Source: Nematostella vectensis (lineage: Eukaryota; Cnidaria; Anthozoa; Actiniaria; Edwardsiidae). Taken from it: 64,000 nucleotides of DNA. The notes under the pieces were generated by a model, which had not been told where the DNA came from, made no database searches, and saw nothing but the letters and a program-made list of their open reading frames with translations. Position 1 is the stretch's first letter; every line of letters starts with the position of its first letter. Positions 1-22,400 of the stretch are shown in pieces. The stretch is from assembly GCF_932526225.1 (NCBI RefSeq), contig NC_064046.1, forward strand, positions 7,551,219 to 7,615,218, in the 5' to 3' direction. The translations under genes were made by a program, and so were the position numbers.

Positions 1-3000
1 TTGTCATGTTTTATCGATAGAGCTTGTCACCTGTAACTAGGGCGAGCGCAGAACTGCGCACCGGTTCTGTTATCGATTTAACATTTAGATGTGTACTCCC
101 CAGAGCAAAGTAGCAACACTAATAAAATAAAGAATGACTGACAGTGATAATAAGTTTGTTAAGCACTACGTTTTATGATAGAGCTTCTCGACTCGAATAC
201 TCTGGATTTTTAATCAATGTGTTTGAGTTAAAATACGAAACTAAGCCGAGTAGATTAACCAAGTGGCAGGGACAAGGGCATTGCTGCTCTGCGCTAGGTA
301 GTAGTTCACGTGGGTTCCGATATCACGCTAAATACGGGATTCGCTGATACATGAGCAGTCCTGCACAAGAGGAAGTGAATACTTTTATCATTATTGGCTA
401 ATGCGAGCGCAGGGCTGCGCTCAAGTTTTGCCGTTTCGCGTTACTTTCATAACGAGCCCGAAATTTCTCAAAATAAGCGAGTCCTTAACAGATAATTGAA
501 AAGTACTCTGGATATAATGACAAGTTTATTTTTAATCAATATGTTTGAGTTAAAATACGAAACTAAGCCGAGTAGATTAACCAGGTTAATTAACCAGGCG
601 CTAGGTAGCAGTTCACGTGGGTTCCGATATCACGCTAAATACGGGATTCGCTGATACATGAGCAGTCCTGCGCAACAGGAAGTGAATAATTGTATCATTA
701 TTGGCTAATGCGAGCGCAGGGCTGCGCTCAAGTTTTGCCGTTTCGCGTTACTTTCATAATTCCTCAACCCAACATAAACCACTGACACTGTTTTGTGTTT
801 GGCATAAGAGAAGTTTATTATAAAATCACTACAAACTGATAAATGAAAAACTAAAATAATAATAATAAACCTCTCTGCCACCCTTCACACAAAGCCCAGG
901 GTGGGAGGGCGGGAAAAATATGAGCTTGATATATAAACGTTGAAAAGAACAAAGAATTATAGAGTGAAGCTGTGAACGTGTGCTAGCAATCAAGACTAGA
1001 GATAACTGAAATACAATATGCTGGCTTGAGCAATTAATCCCTTTAAGCTAGGTGCCCAAAGGGGGGTAAACGAGCCCGAAATTTTTCAAAATAAGCGAGT
1101 ACTTAACAGATAATTGAGAAGTACTCTGGATATAGTGACACGTTTATTTTTAATCAATATGTTCCGATGTTACGCTAAATAGGGATTCGCTGATAAATGA
1201 GCAGTCCTGCGCTAAAGGAAGTGAATAATTGTATCATTATTGGCTAATGCAAGAGCAGGACTGCGCTTTTTGTCTTGTGACCACTTGCAATGATAAGCAC
1301 TCCAACTCGCGTTGCTTCACGTTATAGCCGGCTTTATCATACTATTGTTATTTTTGATTTGATAAGATAACGGCCGCTTTGCTAACAGTGAAGTAAAAAA
1401 TATCTTGAAAGATAAGCACAAAACGGTGCAGTCGTGCGCGAAACTCGTAATTAACTCACAAGTTTTCCCGTTTCGCATCACTTTCATAACTATAGACATG
1501 TTTACTTTTAAACAACATGTTTGATTGAAAATACGAAACTAAGCAGAGTAGATTAACCAAGTGGCAGGTACAAGGGCATAAGCTGCTCTGCGCTAGGTAG
1601 AAGTTCACATGGGTTCCGATATCACGCTAAATACGGGATTCGCTGATACATGAGCAGTCCTGCGCAACAGGAAGTGAATAATTGTATCATTATTGGCTAA
1701 TGCGGGCGCAGGGCTGCGCTCAAGTTTTGCCGTTTCGCGTTACTTTCATAACGAGCCCGAAATTTATCAAAATAAGCGAGTCCTTAACAGATAATTGAAA
1801 AGTACTCTGGATGTAGTGAGAAGTTTATTTTTAATCAATATGTTTGAGTTAAAATACGAAACTAAGCCGAGTAGATTAACCAGGTTAATTAACCAGGCGC
1901 TAGGTAGCAGTTCACGTGGGTTCCGATATCACGCTAAATACGGGATTCGCTGATACATGAGCAGTCCTGCGCTAAAGGAAGTGGATACTTGTATAATTAT
2001 TGGCTAATGCGAGCGCAGGGCCGCGCTCAAGTTTTGCCGTTTCGCGTTACTTTCATAACGAGCCCGAAATTTCTCAAAATAAGCGAGTACTTAACAGATA
2101 ATTGAGAAGTACTCTGGATATAGTGACACGTTTATTTTTAATCAATATGTTCCGATGTTACGCTAAATAGGGATTCGCTGATACATGAGCAGTCCTGCGC
2201 TAAAGGAAGTGAATAATTGTATCATTATTGGCTAATGCAAGAGCAGGACTGCGCTTTGTGTCTTGTGACCACTTGCAATGATAAGCACTCCAACTCGCGT
2301 TGCTTCACGTTATAGCCGGCTTTATCATACTATTGTTATTTTTGATTTGATAAGATAACAGCCGCTTTGCTAACAGTGAAGTAAAAAATATCTTGAAAGA
2401 TAAGCACAAAACGGTGCAGTCGTGCGCGAAACTCGTAATTAACTCACAAGTTTTCCCGTTTCGCATCACTTTCATAACTATAGACATGTTTACTTTTAAA
2501 CAACATGTTTGATTGAAAATACGAAACTAAGCAGAGTAGATTAACCAAGTGGCAGGTACAAGGGCATAAGCTGCTCTGCGCTAGGTAGAAGTTCACATGG
2601 GTTCCGATATCACGCTAAATACGGGATTCGCTGATACATGAGCAGTCCTGCGCAACAGGAAGTGAATAATTGTATCATTATTGGCTAATGCGAGCGCAGG
2701 GCTGCGCTCAAGTTTTGCCGTTTCGCGTTACTTTCATAACGAGCCCGAAATTTCTCAAAATAAGCGAGTCCTTAACAGATAATTGAAAAGTACTCTGGAT
2801 GTAGTGAGAAGTTTATTTTTAATCAATATGTTTGAGTTAAAATACGAAACTAAGCCGAGTAGATTAACCAGGTTAATTAACCAGGCGCTAGGTAGCAGTT
2901 CACGTGGGTTCCGATATCACGCTAAATACGGGATTCGCTGATACATGAGCAGTCCTGCGCTAAAGGAAGTGAATACTTGTATAATTATTGGCTAATGCGA

Positions 3001-4070
3001 GCGCAGGGCCGCGCTCAAGTTTTGCCGTTTCGCGTCACTTTCATAACGAGCCCGAAATTTCTCAAAATAAGCGAGTACTTAACAGATAATTGAGAAGTAC
3101 TCTGGATATAGTGACACGTTTATTTTTAATCACTATGTTCCGATGTTACGCTAAATACGGGATTCGCTGATACATGAGCAGTCCTGCGCTAAAGGAAGTG
3201 AATAATTGTATCATTATTGGCTAATGCAAGAGCAGGACTGCGCTTTGTGTCTTGTGACCACTTGCAATGATAAGCACTCCAACTCGCGTTGCTTCACGTT
3301 ATAGCCGGCTTTATCATACTATTGTTATTTTTGATTTGATAAGATAACAGCCGCTTTGCTAACAGTGAAGTAAAAAATATCTTGAAAGATAAGCACAAAA
3401 CGGTGCAGTCGTGCGCGAAACTCGTAATTAACTCACAAGTTTTCCCGTTTCGCATCACTTTCATAACTATAGACATGTTTACTTTTAAACAACATGTTTG
3501 ATTGAAAATACGAAACTAAGCAGAGTAGATTAACCAAGTGGCAGGTACAAGGGCATAAGCTGCTCTGCGCTAGGTAGAAGTTCACATGGGTTCCGATATC
3601 ACGCTAAATACGGGATTCGCTGATACATGAGCAGTCCTGCGCAACAGGAAGTGAATAATTGTATCATTATTGGCTAATGCGAGCGCCGGGCTGCGCTCAA
3701 GTTTTGCCGTTTCACGTTACTTTCATAACGAGCCCGAAATTTCTCAAAATAAGCGAGTCCTTAACAGATAATTGAAAAGTACTCTGGATGTAGTGAGAAG
3801 TTTATTTTTAATCAATATGTTTGAGTTAAAATACGAAACTAAGCCGAGTAGATTAACCAGGTTAATTAACCAGGCGCTAGGTAGCAGTTCACGTGGGTTC
3901 CGATATCACGCTAAATACGGGATTCGCTGATACATGAGCAGTCCTGCGCTAAAGGAAGTGAATAATTGTATCATTATTGGCTAATGCAAGCGCAGGACTG
4001 CGCTTTGTGTCTTGTGACCACTTGCAATGATAAGCACTCCAACTCGCGTTGCCTCGCGTTATAGCCGGCT
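1..4070. repeat. Satellite block, ~988-bp higher-order tandem repeat
   Basis: The block repeats itself with a period of about 988 bp, best seen from position 1070 on: the same segment recurs at 1317, 2305 and 3294. Each period contains two or three diverged copies of a roughly 300-bp subunit that includes the phrases CGAGCCCGAAATT and GATTCGCTGATACATGAGC. Many subunits carry a short perfect hairpin, GAGCGCAG-GG-CTGCGCTC. Three nearly identical 60-codon open frames on the minus strand are carried by the repeat and are not genes. The block probably lies in a 3' intron of, or just beyond, the GMP reductase gene, whose last exons are not in the window. Confidence 0.9.
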
Positions 4071-5521
4071 TGATCATTCCGAGTTTACTATTAAGCGACC
4101 AAAGATGGATATTTGTATGGTTGCATACGCATTTACAACGAAAGCAAAGTAACAAGTCCGCCGTGGCCGATTAAGGCTTGCCAAGGACTCTTCTGGGATA
4201 CAAGGTATTCAAAGAAATATCATAAACTCCGAAAATAAGGAAGGCATTATATTGGAGTTAATCGATTAACTCTAAGGAGGAGATACACGAAGGAAGTTCC
4301 AGTATTTGAGAACACTGTTCTTAACGCGCCAAAACAATCCCGCCAAATTAGCACCCTTCAAGTAAGCTAAAAATAATACACATATCAAACACAAAAAGTA
4401 TCAATTTGAGAAACTATAATAATAAAAGAGGACCTGTGAAAATAATGTCGCTCCTTTTTAGCTTATTGTATTTAGTCAAAGGAAGGTGTTTTCGTTCAGA
4501 CTTTCAGAGGTTTTGTTTTACCTTTTGTTTGAGAATTAACAAAGGCTTTACCCCTGTTGACATGTAATAACCAGATATTTATGCCATACAGAGTAGTCTG
4601 GTTATTGTATGTCAACACCTCCTTGATGTCACCGAGATCTATAACGTCTGATTGGCTCAAACCGCGCAGATCTGCGCCGTGCAAACCCCAAATCATAGCT
4701 CGATAGCTGATTGGTTTAACCTTGAGCAGAACTGCGTACGGGGTCAGGACCCTAAGATGTTTCCACTTAATAGGTTTTTTTTCCAGTTTAGAATTGATCA
4801 CTGTTTTTAAAGAATTGCGTACTCCCTGTAGCAAATTGCGTAATCCTTTAACAACTTACGTAATCCCTTTAAAGAATTACCCAATCCTCTAACAAATTGC
4901 GTAATATCTGTAGCACGTAATCCATTAACAAGTTGCATAATTCCTTTAACAATCCGCGTAATCCCTTTAACAAGTTGCGTAATCTCTGTAACAAGTCTCT
5001 GTAATATATAGATTTAGCCGGAGCTCCCAAATACATATTTTTTACAAAGAGACAACTCTATAATATATGAATATTGTCAAAAATAATTAACGCAAAATCA
5101 AATAAGCAATAAGCGCAATTATAACTAAACTGGCCAAATTCCATACAAACAGTAAGTTTTTTTAAAGAAAAAGATGAATGTTTTATGCAAACAAATAAGT
5201 ATAAGAACTAACTCGACATCCAATGTTTCCTCCTTTTGATATTTTACACATCCTCCTTGTTCTATACTTTGATCACATAGATACTTTGATCACATGCTAT
5301 TTACACTGTACAAAAGAGGCAAAAGACATACACATACCAATACTAAGCCATCACATAAAAATAACATTATTCTGCTCACATATTCTTCCAAATAACTAAG
5401 TCACCCAATTTGTTATTCAGTTTTTCCCAGTGAAGAATATTGACCGCAACCAACAGGGAAGAGTGGAGGACTTTAGTTGAGGCCTTCAAGGTGCGTAGAA
5501 AATAATTTAATCTTATCATAC
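4071..5521. other. Non-coding stretch with a degenerate ~22-bp repeat
   Basis: I see no gene here. Positions about 4790-5005 hold about ten degenerate copies of a 20-22 bp unit resembling AACAAGTTGCGTAATCCCTT. The rest is AT-rich sequence. A 112-codon frame at 4496-4834 on the minus strand has no recognisable domain. The stretch is probably intron of GMP reductase, because the exon ending at 5522 has a good donor and the next exon was not found. Confidence 0.6.
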
Positions 5522-14825
<9,304 letters not shown>

Positions 14826-15449
14826 CTGCCAGGAAGATGGCAAGTCATGCTCATGGTGTAATGGAAGGAATAAAATATCTTTACACTTAATTTTCGCGTC
14901 ACTTTAATTTCACGATTTCAAAAGATTTGCGAAAATAGAGTGACGAGAAATTAAGTGTCGCGGAAATTAAAATGCACAAAAATTAAGTGAGTATACAAGA
15001 AGCCTTTGGGGAAATATTAAGCTTTATGGAAACACCATGTCTATTTAATCATCTAATGTACATATAGTACAGTAAAGGAGTTGAGCTGGACTTGCATTTT
15101 CATGAAACCAAATTTAACCCATGCATCTTTTGTTACAGATTGTTTTAGTTTGATGATTACAGCACATTTTAATTCCACTTGTTTGCCTCGATGAAAGTCC
15201 TGAAAATTGTCACAAATTGCGGCGAAAAAGCAAAAGTAACTAGATTGGAAAATTCTATGTTTTAACTGATGAAAAAGGTTGTTTTGGGGATAACAATCAT
15301 ATAAAAGATTGTGTATGGGTAGAGTGATACTTCAAGTGATGTATGGTTAAAAAAATTTTGTCTTTGCCGCTTAATTTAGAAATAAATAAGAGGATACATT
15401 TGACTAAATAATTGTTTCGTATGCATTTCAGTCTGTTTACGTTTATTTT
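14826..15449. other. GMPR 5' intron, partial MITE-like sequence
   Basis: This is non-coding sequence upstream of the GMPR exon acceptor. Around 14885-14985 the motif CACTTAATTTTCGCG and related inverted pieces recur, the same family as the elements at 48085 and 58382. I did not find the GMPR start exon here. Confidence 0.5.
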
Positions 15450-16190
15450 CTGAACTCTTCAGACCCTTTGAATGGTCTGAAAAACAAGACGAATGCCTTA
15501 TACAGGAGGTACTAACTCTCGAACCATTCAAGGAAAAGAAGGGAAGCATAGGAAGGGGAAGAATCTGGGAAGAGATCTCAGAAAATCTAAACTCACTGCA
15601 TGTGCCAATTTTTAAGTAAACAAGAGGTCGGTACGAGAGCGTTTCCAGCTGCTGAGCGAGAAATATAAGAAGAAGATGAGTGAGGAGCGAAAAACATCAG
15701 GCATAGAGACAGACCTGTCAGAGGTGGAAAGAGGCTTAGAAGAGGTTACGGAGAAGGAAGTGTGGGCAAGGCAAAAAGCAGCTGTGAAAAAAAGCAAGCA
15801 AAGGAGATGAGGACGAGGGCGATTGAGGGGATGGCGAAACGAAAGCGAGAAGTAGGCGACCTAAAAAAAAAAAGTCCCGAGGATCTGGTAGAGATACAAC
15901 GGAGTTTCTCAAAGAGAAAACAAGTATAATGAAGGAGTTAAAAGAAAAAGAGCTGGAAATACAGGCCAGAAATGTGGAAGCTCAGGAGAGGCCTCAACAA
16001 CAAAGAGCAACATGCTACAAGCTATGCTTCAGCAACAACAGCAACAACAAAAACAAATGCAAGACATGCAAGCAATGATCCTCCAACAGCAGCAACAACA
16101 AAAACAAATGCAAGACATGCAAGCAATGATCCTCCAACAGCAGCAACAACAAATGCAGCTCCTTGCAAGACTGTTAAACAAAAAGACTAG
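15450..16190 (+). pseudogene. Myb/SANT-like protein of a PIF/Harbinger transposon (broken)
   Basis: Reading across frames gives a Myb/SANT-type DNA-binding domain. It begins near 15455 with FEWSEKQDECLIQEVL and continues through GRIWEEISENLN to RSVRERFQLLSEKYKKKMSEE. A charged segment rich in Lys and Glu follows, then a poly-Gln C-terminus containing MQDMQAMILQ repeats (16012-16180). At least two frame breaks are visible: one near 15615, within the Myb domain, and another around 15810. Harbinger transposons commonly carry such a Myb-like partner beside the transposase, and the transposase lies just downstream on the other strand. The assignment to the same element is inferred from proximity. 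Confidence 0.65.
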
Positions 16191-16734
16191 TATACCTTGG
16201 ACCATTTTTTTTACTGTTTGACTCTTTTCAACTCTTTTTCATATATACCATTGTGCATATTATATACTATAAGCATACTATATTTCTTAACTATTATTAT
16301 CATGACATAATTTTTATACTATTGCATGTACAACTTGTATTAGGAAGAAAATGTAGAAAGTATTTACAGTACAGTATTTACAATTTACAATATCTACAAT
16401 TTACAGGCAAGCATTTCTTGCCCTTTCAATAAAACAGCCCAACTTTACACAAAATAATATTAATGACTGATAGAAAAAATAGATCTTTGTCTTCAAAAGC
16501 AACTGAATACTCGTGTGTATATACAGACAGCTTCATTCTGTTAAGGATCATGTATAAGTAAGTGTGTAAGCACGTCACTGAAGATGGTACCAAAGGCCAG
16601 CGTCTCGCCCAGCGGTTCTTTTATATCAGCCACTACAGGTTAATAAAGGGTGGTAAGAAATGGGACTTCCTTATCTGAATAGACAAGGGGTTCACAGTCC
16701 CCAATGTAGAGAGCCAGGCTTTTTCACCTCTGAA

Positions 16735-16810
16735 AAATGTCAATTTAACTTGACCTGGATGGGCTTGAACCCTATGGCCTTCTTGCTTGAGAAGTCAAGC
16801 ATGTACTACT
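16735..16810 (-). repeat. tRNA-like (SINE-type) fragment
   Basis: On the minus strand this contains a near-perfect Pol III B box, GGGTTCAAGCCC, preceded by an A-box-like segment. The tRNA fold is not complete by eye, so I read it as a tRNA-derived SINE head and not a functional tRNA. Confidence 0.4.
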
Positions 16811-16828
16811 TAGATTTTGCATCACTCT

Positions 16829-18290
16829 CTAAATGATGTAATAAAGGTTATGAAAATAATAATTTATGTTATCAAGCAAAGTACTGTTGCAAGGTTGGAG
16901 GATCACAGTTAAAAAATCAGATGTCATATTTCCGTACAGGCAGGTCAAAGCATTCCTAAATATGGCAGAGACTAAATACATTTTTCCAACAGAACTTAAT
17001 GAAATCTTGAGGTTCTTCTTGAAATCCAAAAATTTAAAAGAGTTAAGAATATCTCCAAATAACCACTCTACTGACAACCTTACAGCACTAATGCTTTCAT
17101 TGAATGCTTCCATGTCGGGTGTTAAACCTCCTGCCCCATTTCTAAATGGGACCTGGAGGTGGACACGCAAAGGATAGGCAGGGTCTCCATAAAGGGCCAT
17201 TGGCTGCCCTGTTGGACAAAATGCATGTTCTGTTGTAGACTTTGAAGCAGGCCAGAGTCTTTTAACATCCCTGAGTCATGCTTTCGACCCTCTGTGAACA
17301 TGAACATTATCACTATTATATTACAGTATATACTTTATGCATGTGGATGATATGATTATCATGAACATTACTACTACAATAATAGTTGCAACAGTGATGA
17401 GGATTATAGAGGATGACGGAGCTACAAACCATAAATCTTCAAAAAAGAATAAAGCTATACCCCCCCTCCCTCTCACCTCTCCACAACCTTTTTTTGTGTA
17501 ATGACCCCCTAGGTAGTCTTACTGACAAAATCCTTTAATGTTATTTATTGCCCATTTGTATAGTCTGCAAAACTAGTTGGGAATCAGAGGATTTTAGATT
17601 AACAAGTATAAACATCAAAAGGCTGCATAATAATATTTGATAACTTACCTACTGGGCCGTACATATTCGCCACCATTCCATTTGGGACTACTACGGACTG
17701 AAATTTAATGGCATGGACACGTTTATGTCCATTATAAACGATGCGTTGATGTACGCCTGGCCTGCATATTGGCCGAACTGTCCCATTGATGAAGCCGAAA
17801 CAGTTGTCCAGTGGGCTTCCCTTGTTGTAAATGGCCTCTGCATATTGCTGCAGTTGTACAAGGCTAAGAATCTGGTCGTTCCATGTAGTCAGGCGAAGGT
17901 GGTGAAGGTTGTAAACAGTGTCAAGTACAGTGTGTTAGATATCATGCTGAGTTCAGGGACAGATCGGTGAAAGCGCTGAATGAGGTCACTGTAGTGACAG
18001 TCTTCGCAGCAATATGCAGAGGCCCTCAATCCCATCGCACACTGTTCCTTGGTGGCAGGTATAGCTGTCAGGTAGGCCCATGGCCTCGGCGAGAACAGGA
18101 ATGTGATGTTTTTTCGTCCGGAACTCTGCTAAGGACTCTACATCATCGATACCGTCTAGCTAAAAACCTCATCTCCGTAGGGAAATGACGGGTTTTTTGG
18201 TGTATTTGCATCGTAAAGTAGCATGAACTCATCGTCATCAATGATGTCGTCCATGTAGGCATCGATGACTGCCTCTCCAGCCTGGTGAAA
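16829..18290 (-). pseudogene. PIF/Harbinger transposase (DDE_Tnp_4), degraded
   Basis: Pieces in order on the minus strand are an N-terminal region near 18290-17970, then GFIDGT (first catalytic Asp) with VHQRIVYNG near 17740 and PNGMVANMYGPV near 17660. After an intron-like gap (17290-17655, GTAAGT donor and TTCACAG acceptor) come GRKHDSGML, GDPAY (second Asp) and VEWLFG (Glu). This is the domain order of HARBI1-like transposases. At least one frameshift (about 17220-17255) and several breaks in the first exon make it non-functional. It lies in the upstream region of GMPR, convergent with the Myb-like gene. I could not find the element's terminal repeats. Confidence 0.8.
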
Positions 18291-19499
18291 AGTTGCCACG
18301 TGAGAGAAACCGAGTGAAAAAAACCTGCAGCCGTCTCAGAGAAATGTTAATGTTTACATTTCGCCTGACGACGGCAATGTCGGTCCCAGTCCGCGTGCGC
18401 ACACAGCCCGCAGTCGTAGACCCTGCCGTCGTCGGATCTTAAGGTCTCTAATAGCTAGTCTCCTCGCACCAGATTCCAGGATGAATTTGCGACAAAGAAT
18501 AAACATATGTACATTCATTATAGACTGCCAAAGAATTCACCAAAGATTTTCAGCGTGTACCGACGGCTTATTCCGCAGAAAGCAAATGCCCTGCATGAAA
18601 AATATATCTTTACTTATATTAAGTAAACATCCAGAGAACAGAATTGTGTCCGCGTCCAAGACCCAGCTAGTACGTATTCTTAAGTACAGTAATGTTTCTA
18701 CGACCTGTTGTCACCTCACACTTTTTGTACGTCGATTGTATCACAGTAAAATTAAAGGTAAAGGCGATCACGAATTTGGGACAAATGACACAGATTTAAA
18801 ATTATTATTAATAAGTAATGAACGTTTGGTACATCTTTATAAATTAAGCTTAAGCGTAAGTAACTTAAGTAAATTCAAATCTTACATCTGCTCGGCTACG
18901 GAGCGTACTTCTCTTCGGGCGAATCAACACATCCTTGAAATCAAGTTTGATGCTGTGGTCTACGTGTGGCATGTTGGGTTTGGTACCTCTGAACTGTTAA
19001 GTTTCTTGACGAAAAACAGTCAAGAATTTCAAGGATCCCTCCGAGCTCGTGCAAATGGCGCCCTTACTCGAAATTGTCACGTGTTTATGTTGTACGACCC
19101 ATGCGCAGAGTCATGATCTGATTGGTTAGTAGTTAGTGTCACGCATCACGCAACAAGCACTCGTTGCAAGTTGTTGACAAGGGGTAAACTCACCTGCTTC
19201 TCCTGCTTACCAGAGGTCAAAGCCTGTTTGGTTATGGGGGGGGGGGGGGGTTAGGCATGATCAAAAAAAATTCTACAAAATCTGTCTCAATTTCCAGGCA
19301 TGATATCGTACTATTATTACTTACTTGAAGTGCTATGCCTAGATTTTTAGAATTGCGATTAAAAAAAAAAAAACGCGAGAAATGAATTATCCTCTAGGCG
19401 GGGGAGGGGGGAGGGGGGGGGTCTTTTCAAACGAGTGTGTCATAGTTTTCGCGCGCTTTTTTATATGCTTGTTGCAATGCACCCTGGGAACCATGCATC
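18291..19499. other. Intergenic region upstream of CDYL
   Basis: No supported gene. A 211-codon plus-strand frame at 18481-19116 shows no recognisable domain and no codon pattern like the neighbouring genes. A poly-G run (about 19237-19250) and a G-rich tract (about 19398-19422) precede the CDYL start. The promoter of CDYL, and possibly the unseen GMPR first exon, should lie here. Confidence 0.5.
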
Positions 19500-22400
19500 A
19501 TGGCCGATGGAGTCTACGAGGTAAGAGAAGCCGAATTACTGCTCGCTTTTTACTTGTACGCTCTTGCGGTATGTTGACATTTTTACAGCTATCCTATAGG
19601 TAAACACGGTTATGTTAACATAGCTAGCTCGCTTCGTTTGACTCGCCATATCGGCAGAAATATCACGCAGTCCTTGTCTCTTGCTTTCATGTTTTTGTTT
19701 GCCAAAAAGAAGAAAACATCTCTCACTTCGCGTGTTTGAGGCTTAACATTTTAGGTTTGCTCGATTCCTCGGATTTCACTTGTAACGGGACATTTTTTCT
19801 CTATGGGTTCTCATAGAGAATTCTCTTGTATTTGCAAAGACGTTGTCTAATATTTTCCACTCCTTTCACTTTAGCCACGTGCCTATAGCTAGTAATGCCA
19901 ATGCACGTTTTTCCGTCTGTCGATTCCGCCTTCCTGGAACTAAACTAAGACTCTGGGATACATCAGTTACACCGATGCTTGTTTGAGTGACAGGAAACAC
20001 TGACTATAAATAGGATAAAATAAGTAAAAACCCTGTTTTAATTAATTTATTGAAGAAACTCCAGTCTGTAGCTCCAATTCTAGATGGGAAACAAATTTTA
20101 ATTGTTTCAATTCCTTTTTTTAAGATTAATGAAATAATAGGAAGGCGTATTACACAATCTGGCAAAGAAGAGTACCTGGTCCATTGGAAGAAGTACAAAG
20201 TTTGGGAGAGTACGTGGGAACCCTTGGAAAACCTAAGACCCTGCCTGGCAAACGTTGCGGAATTCATTCACAAGGCTTACCCGATTCCAGGTGAGATCTC
20301 CCCATTACAGGCGATGTCTATAAAAATTATTGCTGCACAATTCACAATTTTTCTATTGTACAACGACCTCAAAAGTTGTGATGTTCTTCAAGTTGTTCTT
20401 TTTCTTTGGAAAAAAAAAGTAAAAGGCTTATTTTATTACATATGTATAAAGAATGTCCTATTCTGAAACACAAGCTTCTAGTAAGCTCACATATCTTCAA
20501 CAATTTAAATTCAGGAAATAAAAAGATACTATCCATTTCTAGACCTGGAATCGAACTGATTCAATGCCCTTATACACTGACACGCTAACACACTGGGCCA
20601 CCCGTGATTCAAGTCTATAGTACAAAGACAGCTGTTGTGAAACATGACATCTCTATTCTATATATCACATGTTGACTGATGTTGTATTGACAACAATTAT
20701 TACAGGTATTTATTTGATTTATCAAACTTAGCACCAAGGCATAAAGGAACAGAGCTAGAATTTATTGAAATCTGAGAGTTTCCAATGAGGCAACTTCAAT
20801 CATTTCCTGGAAATTCCTGACTTTGGAAAGAGGATCTGGTCAAGATATTTCAAATTAGCTGCTTGGGTCCACTGATGGCCATTGTTTTCGAAGCTTTGTA
20901 AAAAAGATATAAGTATGAAACTTTTCTCTTTCAGAAGGTTAATGTTACGGGGTGCCTTGAAGTGAAAATTCTATCGAAAAAAATATTTTTGCATCTTTAA
21001 ATTCCCTACTACATTACCTTTATTATAGCAAAGAAAAATGTTTGGATTTTTATTACCTTCTCTATATAATAAGAAAAAAAAACGAATTTTGCTTGAAGAC
21101 TTTGTGTAAGCATCAAGGTGTTTTAATCCTTTAATCCTCTTATCACTTACTGGAACCCTGTGTCCCCTACATCCGGGTCCTTCGGTTATAGTTAATTAGC
21201 ATACTATCTTTACCCGTAAATCATGACTTCAAAAATCTCAAATTCAGTTCCTTTGTCTTGCGGAAAGTCATCAAAAGCCGAACACAGTTTGGTAGGTGTG
21301 TGTATATGGTAATTGACATAAGCCATAAAACGTAAAGATCTGCTGGATACTTTAGACACATTAGGGTTTTTAAGGGATGTGATTGGCTGAAAACAAACGT
21401 GTGATTAAAACCCATTAAAAATAAAGCATTTCATCAAACCCAGAAACAAATAGGATTATCATATTTCCCGTTTATTAAGCTTTACAATGACATATATCAT
21501 GAGCATATTCGATTTAACCTGAGGTGCGTATCAAAATTTTTCCTGGACACTTTGGGTTTTTCAGCGTCCTGCAGGCTGAAAGCACCCTGTAACCTTAAAT
21601 GCTCTAACTTGCTCAAATATTAATCTAATAAGCAATTGACAGTTATATTGCCGATATTTCTACCTTAAGTGAGCACATGCATAACAAAAGAATCAAACAT
21701 TCCTGACAAAAAAACATTGTCCCTACTGTAGTGTCCCCTTACAGTATATGTATTGTGATACATTTACTGTATTTTTGTGTATTTATCGCTACAGTACTTC
21801 CTTTAATGCAGTGCATTAAAGATACAATATGAACAATTATGCTAAAAAAAAGTGCAAGAACTTATGCTTCATTCACACCAAAACCATGTTAAACAAGGTT
21901 TTTATTTGCCTGATAACTTGCCAAGTTTCTCATTGAATTCTTACCAGCTAAATGATCACTTAGTAACATGTACAGCACAGTCTATTCTGTTTTGTTCTTT
22001 GTTCTGTCCACTCTTGGGAGATTATTAAGCCACCTTTAAACTGGTTTAAAGCCGCATTGTCACCAGTTTACTTCCGGAGGTCCGACGGAAACCTCAATCG
22101 TTAAAAGACAAAAGAATCTATTAAAATCTGAGATATTAAACACGCCATCCGCTCTAAATTATCAATCACATCCTCACACAAACTTCCAATAAACACACTG
22201 CTTTCAATATTTTGAAATATTTTTCGCGTTTTCCGTTAAAAATCATCGGATATTGTTACGTAACCGACCGGAAGTAAACTGAGGACAATGCGGCTTTAAG
22301 TGCTGGTGTGAATGCGGTATTTCAGTAGACTAACTGTAAACAGAGCAATTTGACTAAAAAATGCTAATTTTAACAATGGGCCATTTTGTGTGATGTGATT

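Noticed and set aside
1317-3476. Three copies of a 60-codon minus-strand gene
   Set aside because: Carried by the satellite period. No start context, domain or selection signal can be seen.
1-4070. CRISPR-like array of repeats
   Set aside because: The repeats are long, contiguous satellite units without unique spacers, in a eukaryotic genome.
4496-4834. 112-codon minus-strand frame as a missing GMPR exon or a gene
   Set aside because: Does not match the expected GMPR C-terminal sequence and lacks splice sites.
18481-19116. 211-codon plus-strand frame as a gene
   Set aside because: No recognisable domain, low-complexity codon use and no splice or promoter support. Position beside a dead Harbinger transposase suggests chance or element debris.
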